Part shown: piece by piece, positions 11,641 to 24,345 of the stretch
Layout of the letters: every line of letters begins with the position of its first letter
Numbering within the stretch: the stretch's first letter is position 1
NCBI GenBank assembly: GCA_944470555.2
Contig: OX104127.1
Location: forward strand, 140,386,786-140,450,785
DNA from: Heterobilharzia americana
Lineage: Eukaryota > Platyhelminthes > Trematoda > Strigeidida > Schistosomatidae
Reading direction: 5' to 3'
DNA length: 64,000 nucleotides
Notes under the pieces: generated by a model
The model's database searches: none
The model's input: the letters and a program-made list of their open reading frames with translations, nothing else
What the model was told of the DNA's origin: nothing
Translations under genes and position numbers: made by a program

Positions 11641-12364
11641 AAATTCACTTCCTGTTTTTCGTATACAACTAATTTTCAATCAAATGAACTGTAGGCTTAA
11701 ATGCACGTTGTCTACTTCACTTTAAATAATCGGTTAGTTTTATTCGCTCTATATGTAGTGTGTATCTTGAAAAATTAGGCATGTAAACTGTACATAATCA
11801 CATATTTGCAATGAATACTTTTTTACGTAAACGTTTCATTCACACTTGAGTTCATTTCTTGTAAAATTTACACTTGTATAACAACTTTTGTCAGTTTCTT
11901 TACTCAGTTGATTATTTTGCTTTCATTAGTAATAGTATTCTAGCTAACATACTCATAAGAGTGCGCATTTCATATTTCCCCCGAGTTTCTCTCTGTGTCC
12001 TATTGTTGTTTACCCGAAGTAATAATTATGGGTTATATATAATGCATCACCTAGGCAGTAGTAATTCAAGTAGGTAAGCTGTGGACGCGCAATCTCCGTA
12101 ATTAGAGGGATTCGGTTGTTATAACACTGTTGTTATTGTTATTATTATTTTCCCTTCACACGTACGTGGCCATTATTTTGATGCTTAAGCATAAATCTGC
12201 TCATATTTTAAGTGTTTCATTCTATTTCGCTTACGTCACAGGTAGGGAAGCATTGTTAGTCTGAATATTTTGACCAACTAGGTGAATTGTGAATGGGGTT
12301 GGTTATTCTCTCTCTCTCTCTGTTAAACCTGTACAGTTTTTTGCCTCCTTATATTATCATTTTA

Positions 12365-12800
12365 TTCTTCAACCAACCAGCGTACTCGTTAAGAAACCTG
12401 ACAGTTCTTACTTAGGACCCTGACATTACGCACTGTTGACGAGTCCCGTACTAGAATGAAGCAGATCTCCAGTGCTTCCAGATTTCCAGTCGTCTCACGG
12501 TTGTCGATACAAAAATCAACTTTATAATCTAAGAGGTGAAGATAGCCGTGTTCTCAATGGAAATCAGAATTTTTATAATTACATTGAAGTCATCTGAATG
12601 CCTTGCTAGTGGTTAGATTGATTGTTTTTGAAGCGATTTCAAACTATTCTTCTGGTTACCAGAAGAGTGATGTGAGACGGTGAATAGCAGAACTGTGCTA
12701 TGAATTCATGTGAGATGGGAATTTGACTGTGATATTTGAGTGTTAGAATGTGATAAGTGATAATACACTCCACCAATTTGTGTACATTTGTGAAGTAGGC
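12365..12800 (+). repeat. 436-bp direct repeat, copy 2 of 2
   Basis: Same sequence as 3695-4130, same strand, including the same lesions in the hammerhead fossil. Both flanks differ from copy 1 beyond these borders, and no target-site duplication is obvious. Confidence 0.85.
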
Positions 12801-13553
12801 AAGGATCCACATCTTTTGTGTAGGGGATAATGATATCATTAAATAGCTTCCTAAATCTTGGTTAGGTGATGCCGAGTTCTAACTTTTGGTCGAATGATTG
12901 AACGCTAACTACATATACCAATAAGCCACAGCTCCATCATTTCGGTAACACTGTTTTCTATCATTACAACAGTTGAGCGTGCTGAGCAAATAATGAAGGG
13001 AATTGACTTAGCATATCGTTGGACTTTTATGATAAAATTATGAAACTAACATCTGGTGTACTGATTGGTCTGAAAATGACAGTTTTTATAATTGACAATA
13101 ATAACAACAACAATTATGCAACCTATGATTGTATGTTTTAGAAAATTACTCGTTGAAAATAGAAATTTGAATAATTTTATAAAATGGATCAAAGTGTTTA
13201 TTCACTAAACTAATACTTGTTATGCAATTATTATAACCTGACAAATAAACAGTAAAAGATACGAGATTTAACCATGTCCTAGCTTTTAAAGTGAGTTAGG
13301 TTAGAGTATTCACAATCTAAAAGTGATAAACACCACCGGGTAATCGATAAATCCCTTCAAACCTGAAAACTGAATAACAATCAAGTGCTCGTTAGTGAGA
13401 TACTTCAAGATGAGATTACTCTAAATTCTAATAAGAAGTTGTTACTTATCGAACAAATAGAGTAGGACGTGAGGATGAAAACCTCAAGAATGGTATTGAA
13501 TGAAGGTTGCCGTATATCACGAATGGACTTAAGGAAGTAGAAAAATGCGGACG
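12801..13553. other. Unique AT-rich stretch
   Basis: No gene or repeat recognised; a few AT-rich runs and short ORFs only. Confidence 0.35.
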
Positions 13554-13740
13554 ATTAGATTCCTACCCACTAGCTCAATAATAACATGCTGACTACGAGA
13601 CCTAAAGTTCCTGGGTTCCGTCTCTGACATGTGTGCGCCTTAGTGAGGAGTCTTATACTAGGACGAAACGGCTATCGAGTGCCTCCAGATCTTCAATAGT
13701 TCTCTAATTGATGTCAGACTGGGATAAAATAAAATAAATA
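13554..13740 (+). mobile_element. SINE2 copy, hammerhead with one core change
   Basis: tRNA-like head (acccactagctcaataat), B-box remnant (ctgggttccgtctct) and a hammerhead segment at about 13637-13690. The core reads GTGAGGA (C3 to G), with GTC-type stem II and GAAA retained. The tail ends gatgtcagactgggat. Confidence 0.7.
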
Positions 13741-14104
13741 TCTGACATTTCTTCGCATTATCGAAATTGGAACAAATTATAGGCAAATATCAAGTATAGG
13801 CTACCTGGCAGTAACTGATACAAACAAATCATAGTTCTTTTCTCGTTGAATTACGTTTGCATATTCAGATATAGTAAACATGACAGTCTCTCTACTCAGT
13901 TTTGTAATGGTATGATCAGTATTCATGATCACGATATAATGCTTCGTTTATTGACTTAAGTCGATGGGCAATTTACTACACTTATCGTTTCCTTCGGTCT
14001 AGCAAACACTCTTTCCTTTCTTATTTATGCTTTATCTAAAATAATAGGTTTGTCTACTAGACTATCAGAAACTTTATAGCAATGATAGATAGTGACTAAC
14101 AGTG

Positions 14105-14290
14105 GAAACCAGGACGTGCTTTTCGTTCTATTTGGGACTGATCATCTGGAGGTACCTGCCTCCCAGAGAGCGATATTGTTCTTACTAAGGCTCGAACCAA
14201 GGATCGATCGCTTCAAACGCCAGAGCATTATCCACTAGGCCACGGAGGTGTGATAGCCAGTTCTTATGCAGTGGGTATAAGTTCTTATGT
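14105..14290 (-). mobile_element. Smα body, minus-strand arm of a head-to-head pair
   Basis: Minus strand: gtggcctagtggataatg-type tRNA-like part, then a hammerhead with core ATGATCA, CGAAA and a GTCCTGG cleavage context. Core changes make it inactive. Confidence 0.7.
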
Positions 14291-14299
14291 TATTGCTTG

Positions 14300-14480
14300 C
14301 ATTCGACCGAAACACGCATCCTAAATTCCACTGCTAACCACTATCCATCATTACTATAAAGGTGAAATGATAGGCAGTATCGAGGCATCCGTGCAGGAGC
14401 CCATATGTCAATAGCGACTGATCAATCAGTCCAGTTAGCGACAGGATAATACAAGCAACAAAATAACAGAAACCTCGTAG
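14300..14480 (+). mobile_element. Smα 3' part, plus-strand arm of a head-to-head pair
   Basis: Starts inside the ribozyme (cgaccgaaacacgcatccta), continues through attccactgctaaccac and into the Smα distal segment (ggcagtatcgaggcatcc, then a degraded gagcccatatgtcaatag). Its 5' half is missing, replaced by the inverted arm at 14105-14290. Confidence 0.7.
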
Positions 14481-14569
14481 GTGAAGTGAGTTTTGAACCC
14501 CGAACACCCAATGGTTGAAACTTGAGTGTTCAAACCAGTATGCTGAACCTTCAGTTGTCATACATCTTA

Positions 14570-16734
14570 GAATTTCAATAATAATACTGACTACTTTTTA
14601 ATTTCCCCTTGTTTTTTAGCCTAAGTATTTTACGTCATGAATTTTACCGCTTTTTTTTATCTAACAGTAAATAATTTTTCTCCTTCCAGTATGGATAAGC
14701 GTATAGTTTTAGTACAAAATGGGTCGATATACCTAACTTTTGTATGTGTGTGTTAGTGTGTGGATAAGCTGGTGATTGTTTTGCTTGCATGTACTTCTGT
14801 ATTTAGCACCTTGTACTATACATGTTGACTTGACTATATTCACGCACAGTTGTAAGAGAACCTAATCATAATAACAATAGTGTAAGTATCACATTTACAT
14901 TAAATATATATCTGCACATGACTTGAGTAATAATAATTATAAAAATTGTTAAACACCATTCTTTACCACTTATGCTTGCATACTAGCAATAAATCTTTTC
15001 ACTTCAGCACTGTTTAAATATTTCACTGTTTTTCACAATCAAGATGAACGACAATTTGAATTGGAAGAAGTGTATCTACAAATGCACTGAAGTACACTTA
15101 TCTGACTCATTAGTTAGCTAGTAGAATAGTAGCATATTTTTTATCTATTGTGCCAATATGGAACATGTATTCTGAATGTAATGATTTGACTGTTAGTTCT
15201 GCTTGTAGCCAACTGCATACATTCACCCCTAATGTTTTTGTCGGTGGTGTGTGTGTGTGTGTTCACAAATGTCATATGTACCACTGCTTTGTAATAATGA
15301 AAACGTATGACTACTTATTATTACTATAAGCTGGTAATTGTCTTGGATTCTTTAGTTTTCTTCTGTTACACATGTATAGAGTGTGTTCGTAGTCTGGAGG
15401 GTTCTGTAAAATAGTCTTCAAAATGGTCTTAAGCTAAGCCCTTATAACTGTCAGACTGTTACTTTTAGACTCCAGAGTAAACAAGACTTGTATCACCTGA
15501 TTAGATTCCGTGACTCTTATTGTATTGTTAGCATTGCTGTAGAAAGTAAATCGAATGTTAACTATCTTGGATTGAGTTTTACTTCTTAACTTTCTTGGTC
15601 GTCTCATATCTTGTTGACTTTCAAGAAATTCTCTTTTATCGTATTATATATCGAAACTAAGATTGTCTGATATAACTTTTACAATCTATTAACCCCTGTA
15701 TATTATCTATTCTTCTCTATTGTGCCCTGTTGATTTTTCAAGGTCTACTAAAAAAGGACTATGTTGTATCGCATAAGGCTTTGAAAGCTGTCAGTAGGGC
15801 AACTGATGTATTTCTGACCTAAATAATTAGCAATGCAGTTGACAAACATGCGAATTCAAGCAAGGTAACTAGTTACAGTCATTTTATCTGACACTGAGCA
15901 TCCACTTTATTCATAGCTGTTTCCTTGTATTTCCTCAGGGAGGACAAGAATAAATTATGCTCGTACAGCTAAATACAAGAATTCGATCGTACCTTGCCTC
16001 GTACGCATCTTATATGAAGAAAACCGTGTTAGAACAGAACTCACTTGTCAACTCTGTAACAATAAATAATCAGTTTTCCAATAATTTAACCACTGATATG
16101 TCATTTTCCTCGTTATTAATATTCTTTACATCATTTCGGTTGCCATAAATAACACTAATCGAAATGTTGTAAAGGGTTTTTTTGCAATATTACATGTTAA
16201 AAAATCCCAAAAATTGTTTGTAATAAAGTGGTTATTATTATTATTATGACGATAATAAGACATGAATAATGAAAATCACCTCGGTTTATTGATCCTCCAC
16301 ATACTAATTTATTATGGTGTGATGATCTAAGTTTATTGTCGCGAACCGAACGCTTTTACTCGAAGGTCTAAACAACAGGATTCTACCTCACTACTTAGTA
16401 GGGTTAATAACCGCCTTCCTGAATATCAGATTTGTTTAGGCAGCAAACTTATGACTCATTGGCTGAGGGAGCTATCTGTCAACTAGTGGGTGATGAGTTT
16501 GAATATCTTCCGAGGTTTGGGCAGCTAGGCAGTAACATTAACGGTCACACAATAGTTCTGGCTCATTACTTACTGCACAAATGTGCACAGGGTTGTAGAG
16601 TGAGTTTCGTTTCGTTTTAGTTGTTTGAACAATACAATATTACGCAAAATTGGAAGTGAATGTCTTTGGGAGTTTTACTAAGACTATTTTTTTTATAGAT
16701 TCCAGGTTGATATTCATCATGAACTACCATTAGT
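14570..16734. other. AT-rich intronic stretch, no feature recognised
   Basis: Contains short (GT)n near 15247-15262 and (ATT)n near 16235, and several short ORFs without splice context. No repeat family matched. Confidence 0.35.
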
Positions 16735-16930
16735 TAGAGAAACTGGGAACCCTGGAGCGCTGGACAGCTGTTTCGTCCCAGTGTGGGCCCTCTCGGCAGT
16801 ACGCACCCAAGACCCCACTCCGTCAGGGATCGAACCTAGGACCTCTGGGTTCCGCAATCAGCGCATTACCATTGAGCCACTGGATCGGCACCCATTGGTC
16901 CACATCTTCAACTGTTGTCAGTTCACGATA
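16735..16930 (-). mobile_element. SINE2 copy, minus arm of a head-to-head pair
   Basis: Minus strand: box A (gtggctcaatggtaatgcgc), B box (aggttcgatccctga), hammerhead with altered core CCGAGAG but intact GGACGAAACAGCTGTCC, then tail. Head-to-head with the next entry. Confidence 0.75.
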
Positions 16931-17135
16931 TAGCCAACGAAGTGTTTTAATTGTAACGTGCTGGCCCCGGAACCTGAATGCTCGGGGTTCGAACCCTAGA
17001 GGGGCAGGGTCATGGGTGAGCACTGTTGAGGAGTCCCACAATAGGACGAAACAGTTATTCAGTGCTCCCAGGTCTCCAGTGGTTCCTCAGTTGATGTTAA
17101 TCCAAGGTGAATATCAACCTGAAATCAATAAATGA
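16931..17135 (+). mobile_element. SINE2 copy with nearly intact hammerhead
   Basis: B box ggggttcgaaccctagagg, then hammerhead at 17020-17065: stem I GCACTG/CAGTGC pairs fully, core TTGAGGA (C3 to U), stem II GTCC/GGAC, GAAA, and cleavage triplet AUU instead of GUC. The C3 change leaves a C3-G8 pair as U-G, so activity would be low. The tail ends with cctgaaatcaataaatg. Confidence 0.75.
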
Positions 17136-17879
17136 ACTTTCATAAACCTCTGGATTGTACTTCTTTTATCGCTTGCCTCTTCTACCAGCTAGATTTCTTT
17201 TTTCACGTGCTGTTTTTTGTGTAACCAGTGTAATTTGTAAAAAACAAAGTACATCCAATCAAGTTATGAACACTGATGGTGATAATGATATATAGAATGC
17301 TGATACTATTTCCATCTGTTGTAATCTATGATCACACGCGAAATGGTGAACAAATGTATTGATTGGTTTGCATGTATACATTGCCAAATGAATGGTAAGC
17401 TTGGAAAGAATGCTTTTTAGTTATACTACTCCTTTGGAAGAGGGGTTTCCGTCAATGTTTTATTTGACTTCATAAGTCACAATAGATCATATGGTCTCTT
17501 TCTATGTACTTTGTATGGATGGTGTGTAATAACTTTTACTTTATCGCTTCTAATATCTTGATTTTTGTGTATTAGTGTATGACAATGTTCAAAATAATTT
17601 TTGGATTGTGCCACTTATTTGAAGATCCTTAGATTGATGTACACTTAAGCATGATCAGTGATTTTTTTCAAAAAGTATGTTGCGTTTTTTACACAAGAGA
17701 TCAGGGTGTATATCAGGTGTTTAGGTGACACCTACGTACGAAAAGTCAACGGGTCTGTCATACGTAACGAGTGATTTTGTACCTTCAAGCTTCTAATTGT
17801 GCAGACAGCCGTGATTCCAAAGTTGTTGTGCCAAGAAGACAACCCTAGTATACAGTAAGTAAAAGTCAGTGACATATGT
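17136..17879. other. Unique AT-rich stretch
   Basis: No gene or repeat recognised. Confidence 0.35.
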
Positions 17880-18320
17880 ATGACTGGAATGGCTTCGAGA
17901 TGTACTGCTCACACCGAGTCACCAATTATGTCGACATGCCATGTTAGAGGAAGCGAGTTCAGGATGACCAGACAAAAATGTGGAACTAATCCCTAAAGTC
18001 CAAGACTTTTGGTCTGAGCCGTGTAGGGAGATGTAAACCATAGAAATTAGTGATTGAGGACTCATGCTGATATAGCTGAAAATTGGTGACAGTGGCGCAG
18101 AGGTATTCACTCATTTAACATCTTCTAAAACTTGAATATTCACAGTAACCTTTATCTTCAAATTGTTTATACCGTCATACACCTCTGCCTCCTTTGATAT
18201 TCGTCTTCTCTATCAACTTGTTGTTCGTACACTGCTGTGAAATGTGACAAGTTGTTGCGATGCAGTTGTGTGCGAGGTTCTAAATTGATTTTGCCTATCT
18301 CTCCGTCTGCATGACTTGAA
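17880..18320 (+). mobile_element. LINE B2 3' fragment
   Basis: Degenerate ORF2 tail (gactggaatggcttcgagat, ggtctgagccgtgtagggag), then a 3' UTR nearly matching 11290-11440 (cttgaatattcacagtaacc, then gtgaaatgtgacaagttgtt). Strongly resembles the 10966-11440 copy. Confidence 0.75.
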
Positions 18321-18829
18321 TGTGTCATTTTGTTTTGTGTGTTTCGTCCACAAATGACACACAACGTGTTGTTTCTCTATTATATTAGACAGTATTAGTA
18401 GCATTCAGTAATCGGTATGCTTACTTCTTAGGCAAAATTTTTTTCAACTTTATTCAGTCATTAACTGAAAAGTTTATCGAGGTGAAAGGGGAGGACTAAT
18501 TCACCTCAAGTTTTTATATGAAAAAGCTTGGCGTTATTAGATTGTGAGTTTTTAGAATATGGGTTGACTTAATGTTCAAAAAGTTGTTCGAGATCTTTAT
18601 TCTTTGTTTACACTGAATATTGACCCTTGTTTCAGTAGTCTACACTAAGATGATATTCAAGATGTTTTTTTCAATGAAATTAGGTGCTAAAATGAAAGAC
18701 ATTCAATGAGGAGATCTTTTCAGATATATCATCCCTAATCTGTACACTCGCATATGCATATTTATTTGCCAACAAATATAATTGACTTGGTTGTGGCTAA
18801 CCGTGGAATAGAGGACGCATATATAGTAA
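18321..18829. other. Unique AT-rich stretch
   Basis: No recognisable feature. Confidence 0.3.
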
Positions 18830-18880
18830 TAATCATAATAATAGTAATAATAATAATAATAAATAGTAATAGTAATAATA
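18830..18880. repeat. (AAT)n-rich microsatellite
   Basis: Imperfect taataataata/atagtaat tract just upstream of a Smα copy. Confidence 0.85.
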
Positions 18881-18884
18881 ACCA

Positions 18885-19130
18885 CTAATACCCGCTGTAC
18901 GAGAAGTGGCTATCATGCCTCAGTCGCCTAGTGGATAACGTTTTGGCGTTTGAGGTGATGGGTACAAGATTCGGGTCTCAGTAGGAGCAATATCACCCAT
19001 TGGAGTCCAGCTACTTCCGGCTGACGAGTCTTAAATTGGACGAAACGCCCGTCATCGATCCCACTGCTAACCACAACCAAGTCTATCATAACTTTGTATT
19101 AAGTTGGCAATAATTGTTGTGCAATGTTTC
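18885..19130 (+). mobile_element. Smα copy with intact hammerhead core
   Basis: Complete left and central part: tacccgctgtacgagaagtg, gcctagtggataacgttttg, box B-like gattcgggtctcag, hammerhead, then cactgctaaccac. The left border abuts the AAT microsatellite. Confidence 0.8.
19012..19060 (+). ncRNA. Hammerhead ribozyme, Smα type
   Basis: Core CTGACGA at 19021-19027, stem II GTC...GAC around a TTAAATTG loop, GAAA at 19042-19045, minimal stem III, and GTC at 19051-19053 with predicted cleavage after 19053. Stem I (ttccgg/atcgat) pairs poorly, so activity is doubtful despite the complete core. Confidence 0.6.
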
Positions 19131-20429
19131 AAAAGAAATTAGATAATCTGTTCTTTACCCTGTTGACTTTTTTCTTCTTTTTGACCTATGAAACGTTGTC
19201 TTCTCTGTGTTTTTCAACTTTCCATTTATTTGCATGTTCGATAATCAATAAATCAACAAAAAAAAGAGATAGTTAATTCAATTTCCCTGTCTTCTCTTCT
19301 GTCAATCAATGACTTGTGTTTTCTCCCTCTGTCTTTTTTGCATAACCACAACAATAAAAATATGTTATTAGTTGTTTTTATTATCAGAATAGGAGTTTAT
19401 TGATCCAGTTTTTATCATACAATCCGATTGCTGGACTAAACACTAACTGAGTTTCTGATTGGCTAATTTATATGAATGGCTGAATGAATTCCCACATGTG
19501 TTCTGTATCTCTTTACACTACAAGTTGAATTGATCAATAGGAGCGGAATTGTTTCTAGTTTATTTTTTCTCCTATTTTTTTTCTATAAAAAGGATTACTT
19601 ACTTTCTTTTCAGCATATTTACGTTTCGTGTCATAAGAATTATTTTCTAATAAATTTAGATTTGTAAATCGATTAGTGTCTTAGTGTTTTGCTTTAGCTA
19701 CATTGTAAAATTTACCGGTTGAATTCAAGTGTATCCCTTCCTGCGGTGATTAATTATCACTTGTTGTTTAAACCTTCAGTTTTGTTAAAGATTACTGTGA
19801 ACGATCCATTACTTTATCTAATCGTGAGCAGTAGTGTCCGTTAACAATGCTAGTTATTAACAGCCAGTTTTGTTTGGTTCGTTCAAGCTTTCGTAAATCA
19901 GCTTGATATCTGAAGATACTATCACAGTGTTTTTGTCATTGAGAAGGTTTAGTCTTTCAAAGTGAAAACAATAACAATGAGGCAATCCTAATCTTTTGTA
20001 TCAAAAATGTATGGCTTTTTGACGTTTGTTTTATATATGGGGAGTTAATTCCCTTGACAACCCAACAATGTGCCAAACTTCTTCACTTGTGCCACAAAAA
20101 CATTCGACTTCCCTCTTTGTCTCACTGTGGGCTTCTGTTTTTGCTGCAGGGTAATCATATTCTGTAAGCTTTTTATCTGGGGTTTTTCTCATCCATCAAT
20201 GTCTTTCACAATATGAAATTCTTTACATAAAATTTATATTCTATTTCCTTTAAAGTTACTTATTTTAAACATGAATTAAGATGGTACAGTTTCTGGAAGA
20301 AAAACAGTTTGGACATCACAGTACGTTCTATTGTGCCTGTAGTTGTTTGTCTACTGCAAACAACTTGAAATTGGGATTGTCTGATACTAATTATGTCAAT
20401 AATATCGGTAAAAAGCCTTGGACCTGGGT
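19131..20429. other. Unique AT-rich stretch
   Basis: Long pyrimidine-rich runs near 19150-19330 and 19550-19620 but no exon with a matching donor found. No repeat family matched. Confidence 0.35.
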
Positions 20430-20575
20430 TTCGTGCTGATGGCTGTCATCAGCAAGGCATATCTACAACCTCTTTAGAATTGATTTCCTGCCTGAGATTC
20501 GAACCCACGTCACCTATTGCTGCAGTTAGCAACGTTATCATGAATGACATTCTGTAGGACTGGATTACATACGGC
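20430..20575 (-). mobile_element. tRNA-derived SINE, minus strand
   Basis: Minus strand shows box A-like atgataacgttgctaactgc and a good B box gtgggttcgaatctcag (about 20485-20505). The context on both sides is unlike the other SINE families here. Confidence 0.5.
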
Positions 20576-20603
20576 GATTGGTCACTGGAGGGTAACCAAT
20601 TTG

Positions 20604-20744
20604 AGTGACTTTAAAGGCCACCCTAGCAACTTGTGAAGCGATCAGTCACATTTCTCTCTTCTATGCAAAATTATCTTTCCAGCCGAAAATAGCGCAACCT
20701 GATTGGTTATTTCAGCAATTGCTAGGGTGGCCTTTAAGGTTGAC
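20604..20744. mobile_element. Palindromic MITE, solo copy
   Basis: About 140 bp with terminal inverted repeats: gtgactttaaaggccaccct at the left and its complement agggtggcctttaaggt at the right, each extending inward through agcaa/ttgct. The internal part (ttccagccgaaaat, then gattggttatttcagca) is shared with the cluster at 45930-46919. No ORF, so non-autonomous. Confidence 0.8.
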
Positions 20745-21589
20745 CACTAATTTCATATTGTCTAGTCTTATATCAACATGAAGTTGCTTACCATCCAATG
20801 ACCAATCGATGTAAATTATACTTCGTTATGATAAAAGACTGAAGGGTTTATATAAAACAGTGAAATCTTGAGAACTTGTCATATTTAAAATCTCAGTGTT
20901 ACAACTAAGATTATTTTTCATACATGGATTGGCATAATCGATTCATCGTGTTCAAATAACTTACAGATTTGTATGAAGTTATAATTATTACAGAACTATG
21001 AAGCTATGCTTCATTCTCACCCTTGTATCATGCATATAACATGATATCAAGCATTATTATTATTATTATTATTCATAACTTCCTTGCAAGTATTTCATCA
21101 ACTTAATTAATTTCATTATATTTATGTCGTTTATTATTTAAAACAATAGTTATTGTTAACTGATTGAATAATTGGTACACACACTCACCTATCCCATCGG
21201 TTTCAATCATAGTAGGTAGTATGTGAAATGATAACAGATATTGAAAATTGTATACTGTATATCATTGATAATAAAGGGTCAGGTGTGTTTATTTACTAAT
21301 TCCATATGAAAATATAAAACCATAAATTGAAGATATTTAAAACATAATTTAGAATACATCGAAGTTAATGTTTACTCAACTGTTAACTATATGAACGAAT
21401 AGTATTATTGAGAAACGATATTTTATCATTTGCAACTAATTGACATCGAAGTGAATGAGGGCTACATGATCTGGATGTTTCATCTTATAAAACTGTCAGG
21501 TGTATAAACAGAATGGACTAGAAATATAAGATAACGAGTAATCAGACTAACTATCTGAAATGGCCATTGTTTGACAAACTTGTATTATT
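20745..21589. other. Unique AT-rich stretch with (ATT)n
   Basis: (ATT)n at about 21053-21073. No gene recognised. Confidence 0.35.
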
Positions 21590-21695
21590 GCTACTGGTTG
21601 ATGATTGAAGATGAAGTGAAAATGTGGGCTACGGTAGAAGGTCACTAATTCGAGTCCTCACATGGTCCATTATTTCACGGATAACAGTGATAACT
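21590..21695 (-). mobile_element. SINE3 fragment
   Basis: Minus-strand match to the 3' part and B box of SINE3 (gaggactcgaattagtgacc; ttcacttcatcttcaatcat). Short and degenerate. Confidence 0.5.
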
Positions 21696-22261
21696 GAATG
21701 TGTTAAATTACGCACCATCATTGATGCTATCTGTAGAAGAATTCAAAGATTCAATGTAGACGAAAAAAGTCTTTTCATATCGTTTATTTGTTAGATTGCT
21801 AGATTTCATATATTACAACTGTCTGATTCATTTACTATTCAACTGCAGTCAGCTGACTGAAGTAAATATTCAGCATAGTGAAACAACAGCAATGAAATAC
21901 TAAATCCAGGTTTGGGATGATTCATTTGCCTACGTCTTACCAACAGATGTCTTTTATTTAAAGTGACTAGCAGTAGCCGGTATTTTATCAGATGTATGAA
22001 CTAAATGTAACTGAAAAACAATCGAGTTGTAAAATGTTATATTTGAGCTTTAGTAGGAATAGAAATTACCATAGTGAAATGTCTCTCTTACAAATCATAA
22101 CAGAGATTGTTGGATAAAGTTGTTAACCAGGATTACAAAGAATGTAAAGTCTATCTTAATTGTATAGAGCATGGAGGTCTCCATTTTAGTCGGTAGAGTA
22201 TGTCAGTCATCTCATCAATGCGTTTGACTTTAATCTTATATATTATGATACTAATCTGTAT
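21696..22261. other. Unique AT-rich stretch
   Basis: No feature recognised up to the LINE A truncation point. Confidence 0.3.
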
Positions 22262-23275
22262 GATCTCAGTGACGCCTTTGAAGTAAAGACAGGAGTAGGA
22301 CAAGGCTGCCTACTATCACCCATGATCTCCTTGGTTGTTGTGAACTGGATCATGCAGCAAACCGTGAGGAGTGAGAAGAAGGGCATACGCTGAACCGATG
22401 AAAAGAGCCTAAAAAAGTCGGATTTCGCCGATGGTTTATGTCTCATGTCTTGTCGCACATACTCGAAAATCTACAGGCGAAAACTAACAGGTTGACAAAA
22501 GAAGCAGTGAAGGGAGACAGGACTTCAAACGAACGTACAGAAGACGGAGGTGATGACGATACCCAACCAACGACAGCATCAACAACAACCACCAATCACC
22601 ATCAACGAGAGAAACCTAAAGGAAGTAGTTTCCTTCACCTACCTAGATAGCATCGTTTCAGCTACAGGCGGCACCGACGAAAATATCAAAAGCAGGATCG
22701 GAAACACAGCAAGACAGGCTTTCACTAATCTGAAATCAGTGTGCAGATGTTCTGGACTCAGCATAAAGCGTGAACAAGATCCGGATTCTCAACACCAATA
22801 TCAAGTCAGTGCTTCTGTATGGCTCAGAAACTTGGCGCATCACGAAAAACGCTTCCAACAAACTACAGACAATCACCAACAGCTGCCGCCTACGCTCATT
22901 ACTGAAGATCATATCAGATGGTCAGAATAGTAAGAATAAGCAACAAGGAACTCTGGCCTGCTAACAAACCAACCAAAAGCTATCGCCCAACAAATATGCA
23001 GAAGAAAATGGAGATGGATTTAGTATACACTGAGAAGGCCGACTGGGAACATCACACTCCAGGCCAGTCCCTCTAGTGGAATGCAAAAGGGAAGCGACGA
23101 GTTGGTCGTCCGAGGTGAGGGTGACATGGAGGAGATGGTGTGGGGAATAAATTAAAGCTTGTGGGCAGTCGTGGTGCCAGGTTGAAAAGACTGCATAGAA
23201 GAGAGTGAAGTGGAGACGTGCTGCTGAAGACCTATGTTGCACTAGGAACCCTAGGGAAAAATAATAATGATAATC
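22262..23275 (+). mobile_element. LINE A 5'-truncated copy (RT end to 3' tail)
   Basis: Begins in RT motif B (VKTGVGQGCLLSP in the plus frame), has the catalytic box as FADG (about 22427-22438), then SFTYLDSIVSATGG, KSVLLYGSETWRITK and the C-terminal end, finishing with aataataatgataat. Several frameshifts; no complete protein. Its last ~490 bp are about 98% identical to the inverted copy at 25557-26056. Flanks around 22232 and 23266 look like a degraded target-site duplication (aatcttatat/aatctatatg). Confidence 0.85.
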
Positions 23276-24169
23276 TATATGATATATGATTCAGTTAACT
23301 CGCTATCCATTAAACCGATCATTGTTTTTTTCATATTCTCCTAAAACTTATTCACAATACGTTGTTATGAGACAAAAAATATTCTTTTGAAGATATTTAT
23401 GCATCTAAACATTAATTAGTTCCTGTAAAAAATGTCATCGATAGTGAGAATCACTTTAATGTGTTACTGAAAAGTGTGGAAACATGAACTGATACATATC
23501 TACTGCAGATTTTTAGTTGATTGTACTGAAATGAATTTGTTGTGTTGTACCAGTGAATTAAAGGATGTGTTCGGTTCATATATAAGTGAACCAACAAGTC
23601 AGAAATGTTTAGATTAGGTGGTTGATGAGGTTAAGAAACTTTGGTAACTAAAACTTTTGAGAAATGCGTAGCACATACCTTTTCATCGCGTGATGATGTG
23701 TATAATAGGGTCAATTTAGCCAAACTAATGTATTGTGCCAACATATAAAGTCACTGATCGTTATTATGAGATGAACAGTAAGGCATAGGTTACTCAGCTT
23801 GAACTGATAAAGTGTTATAAATCAGTATCTAGAGACAGCAGATGAATCATAACAATGACTTGTATTCATTTAGTATATTTTAGAAAATTATGTTATCCTC
23901 CCATTCATATCTTTCTTTTTCTCGATTATTATTATGCTGTTTCTAATCTTCTTGATTTTCCCTCTTTGCTATTGGGTAAAACATAACAATTTGAACAAAT
24001 ATATTGTTGTCTGTTAATAAGTGTAATTCCCCATTTCTATACCGGACCGTTCTAAGCAGTCTTTGTTGACATATGTGCTTCTATGCGTATGTCTTGATAT
24101 TGCCGGAATATTTTATTGTTGCAATTTACTTGGTGGTGGCTAGTAATGGAATCCAGAATGCATGTTTTG
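23276..24169. other. Unique AT-rich stretch
   Basis: No feature recognised; lies in the spacer between the two inverted LINE A copies. Confidence 0.3.
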
Positions 24170-24345
24170 TACTGTTTGGATGTACTTAAGACCCAGTGAG
24201 CGACGGGTAACACTTTGACGTCTAAAGGGATAGGTGTTGAGTTCTAGTCTCAATGGGAGTACCATCACTTACTGGGGTGCTTGTATATCCATCTGACAAG
24301 TGCCAAATAGGACGAAACACGTCCTACATCCTAATTCTAGCTACC
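24170..24345 (+). mobile_element. Smα copy with G8-mutant hammerhead
   Basis: tRNA-like part (gagcgacgggtaacactttg), then hammerhead with core CTGACAA at 24293-24299 (G8 to A), stem II loop ccaaata, GAAA at 24314-24317 and GTC at 24321-24323. Everything but G8 is kept; loss of G8, the likely general acid, predicts no cleavage. Confidence 0.75.
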
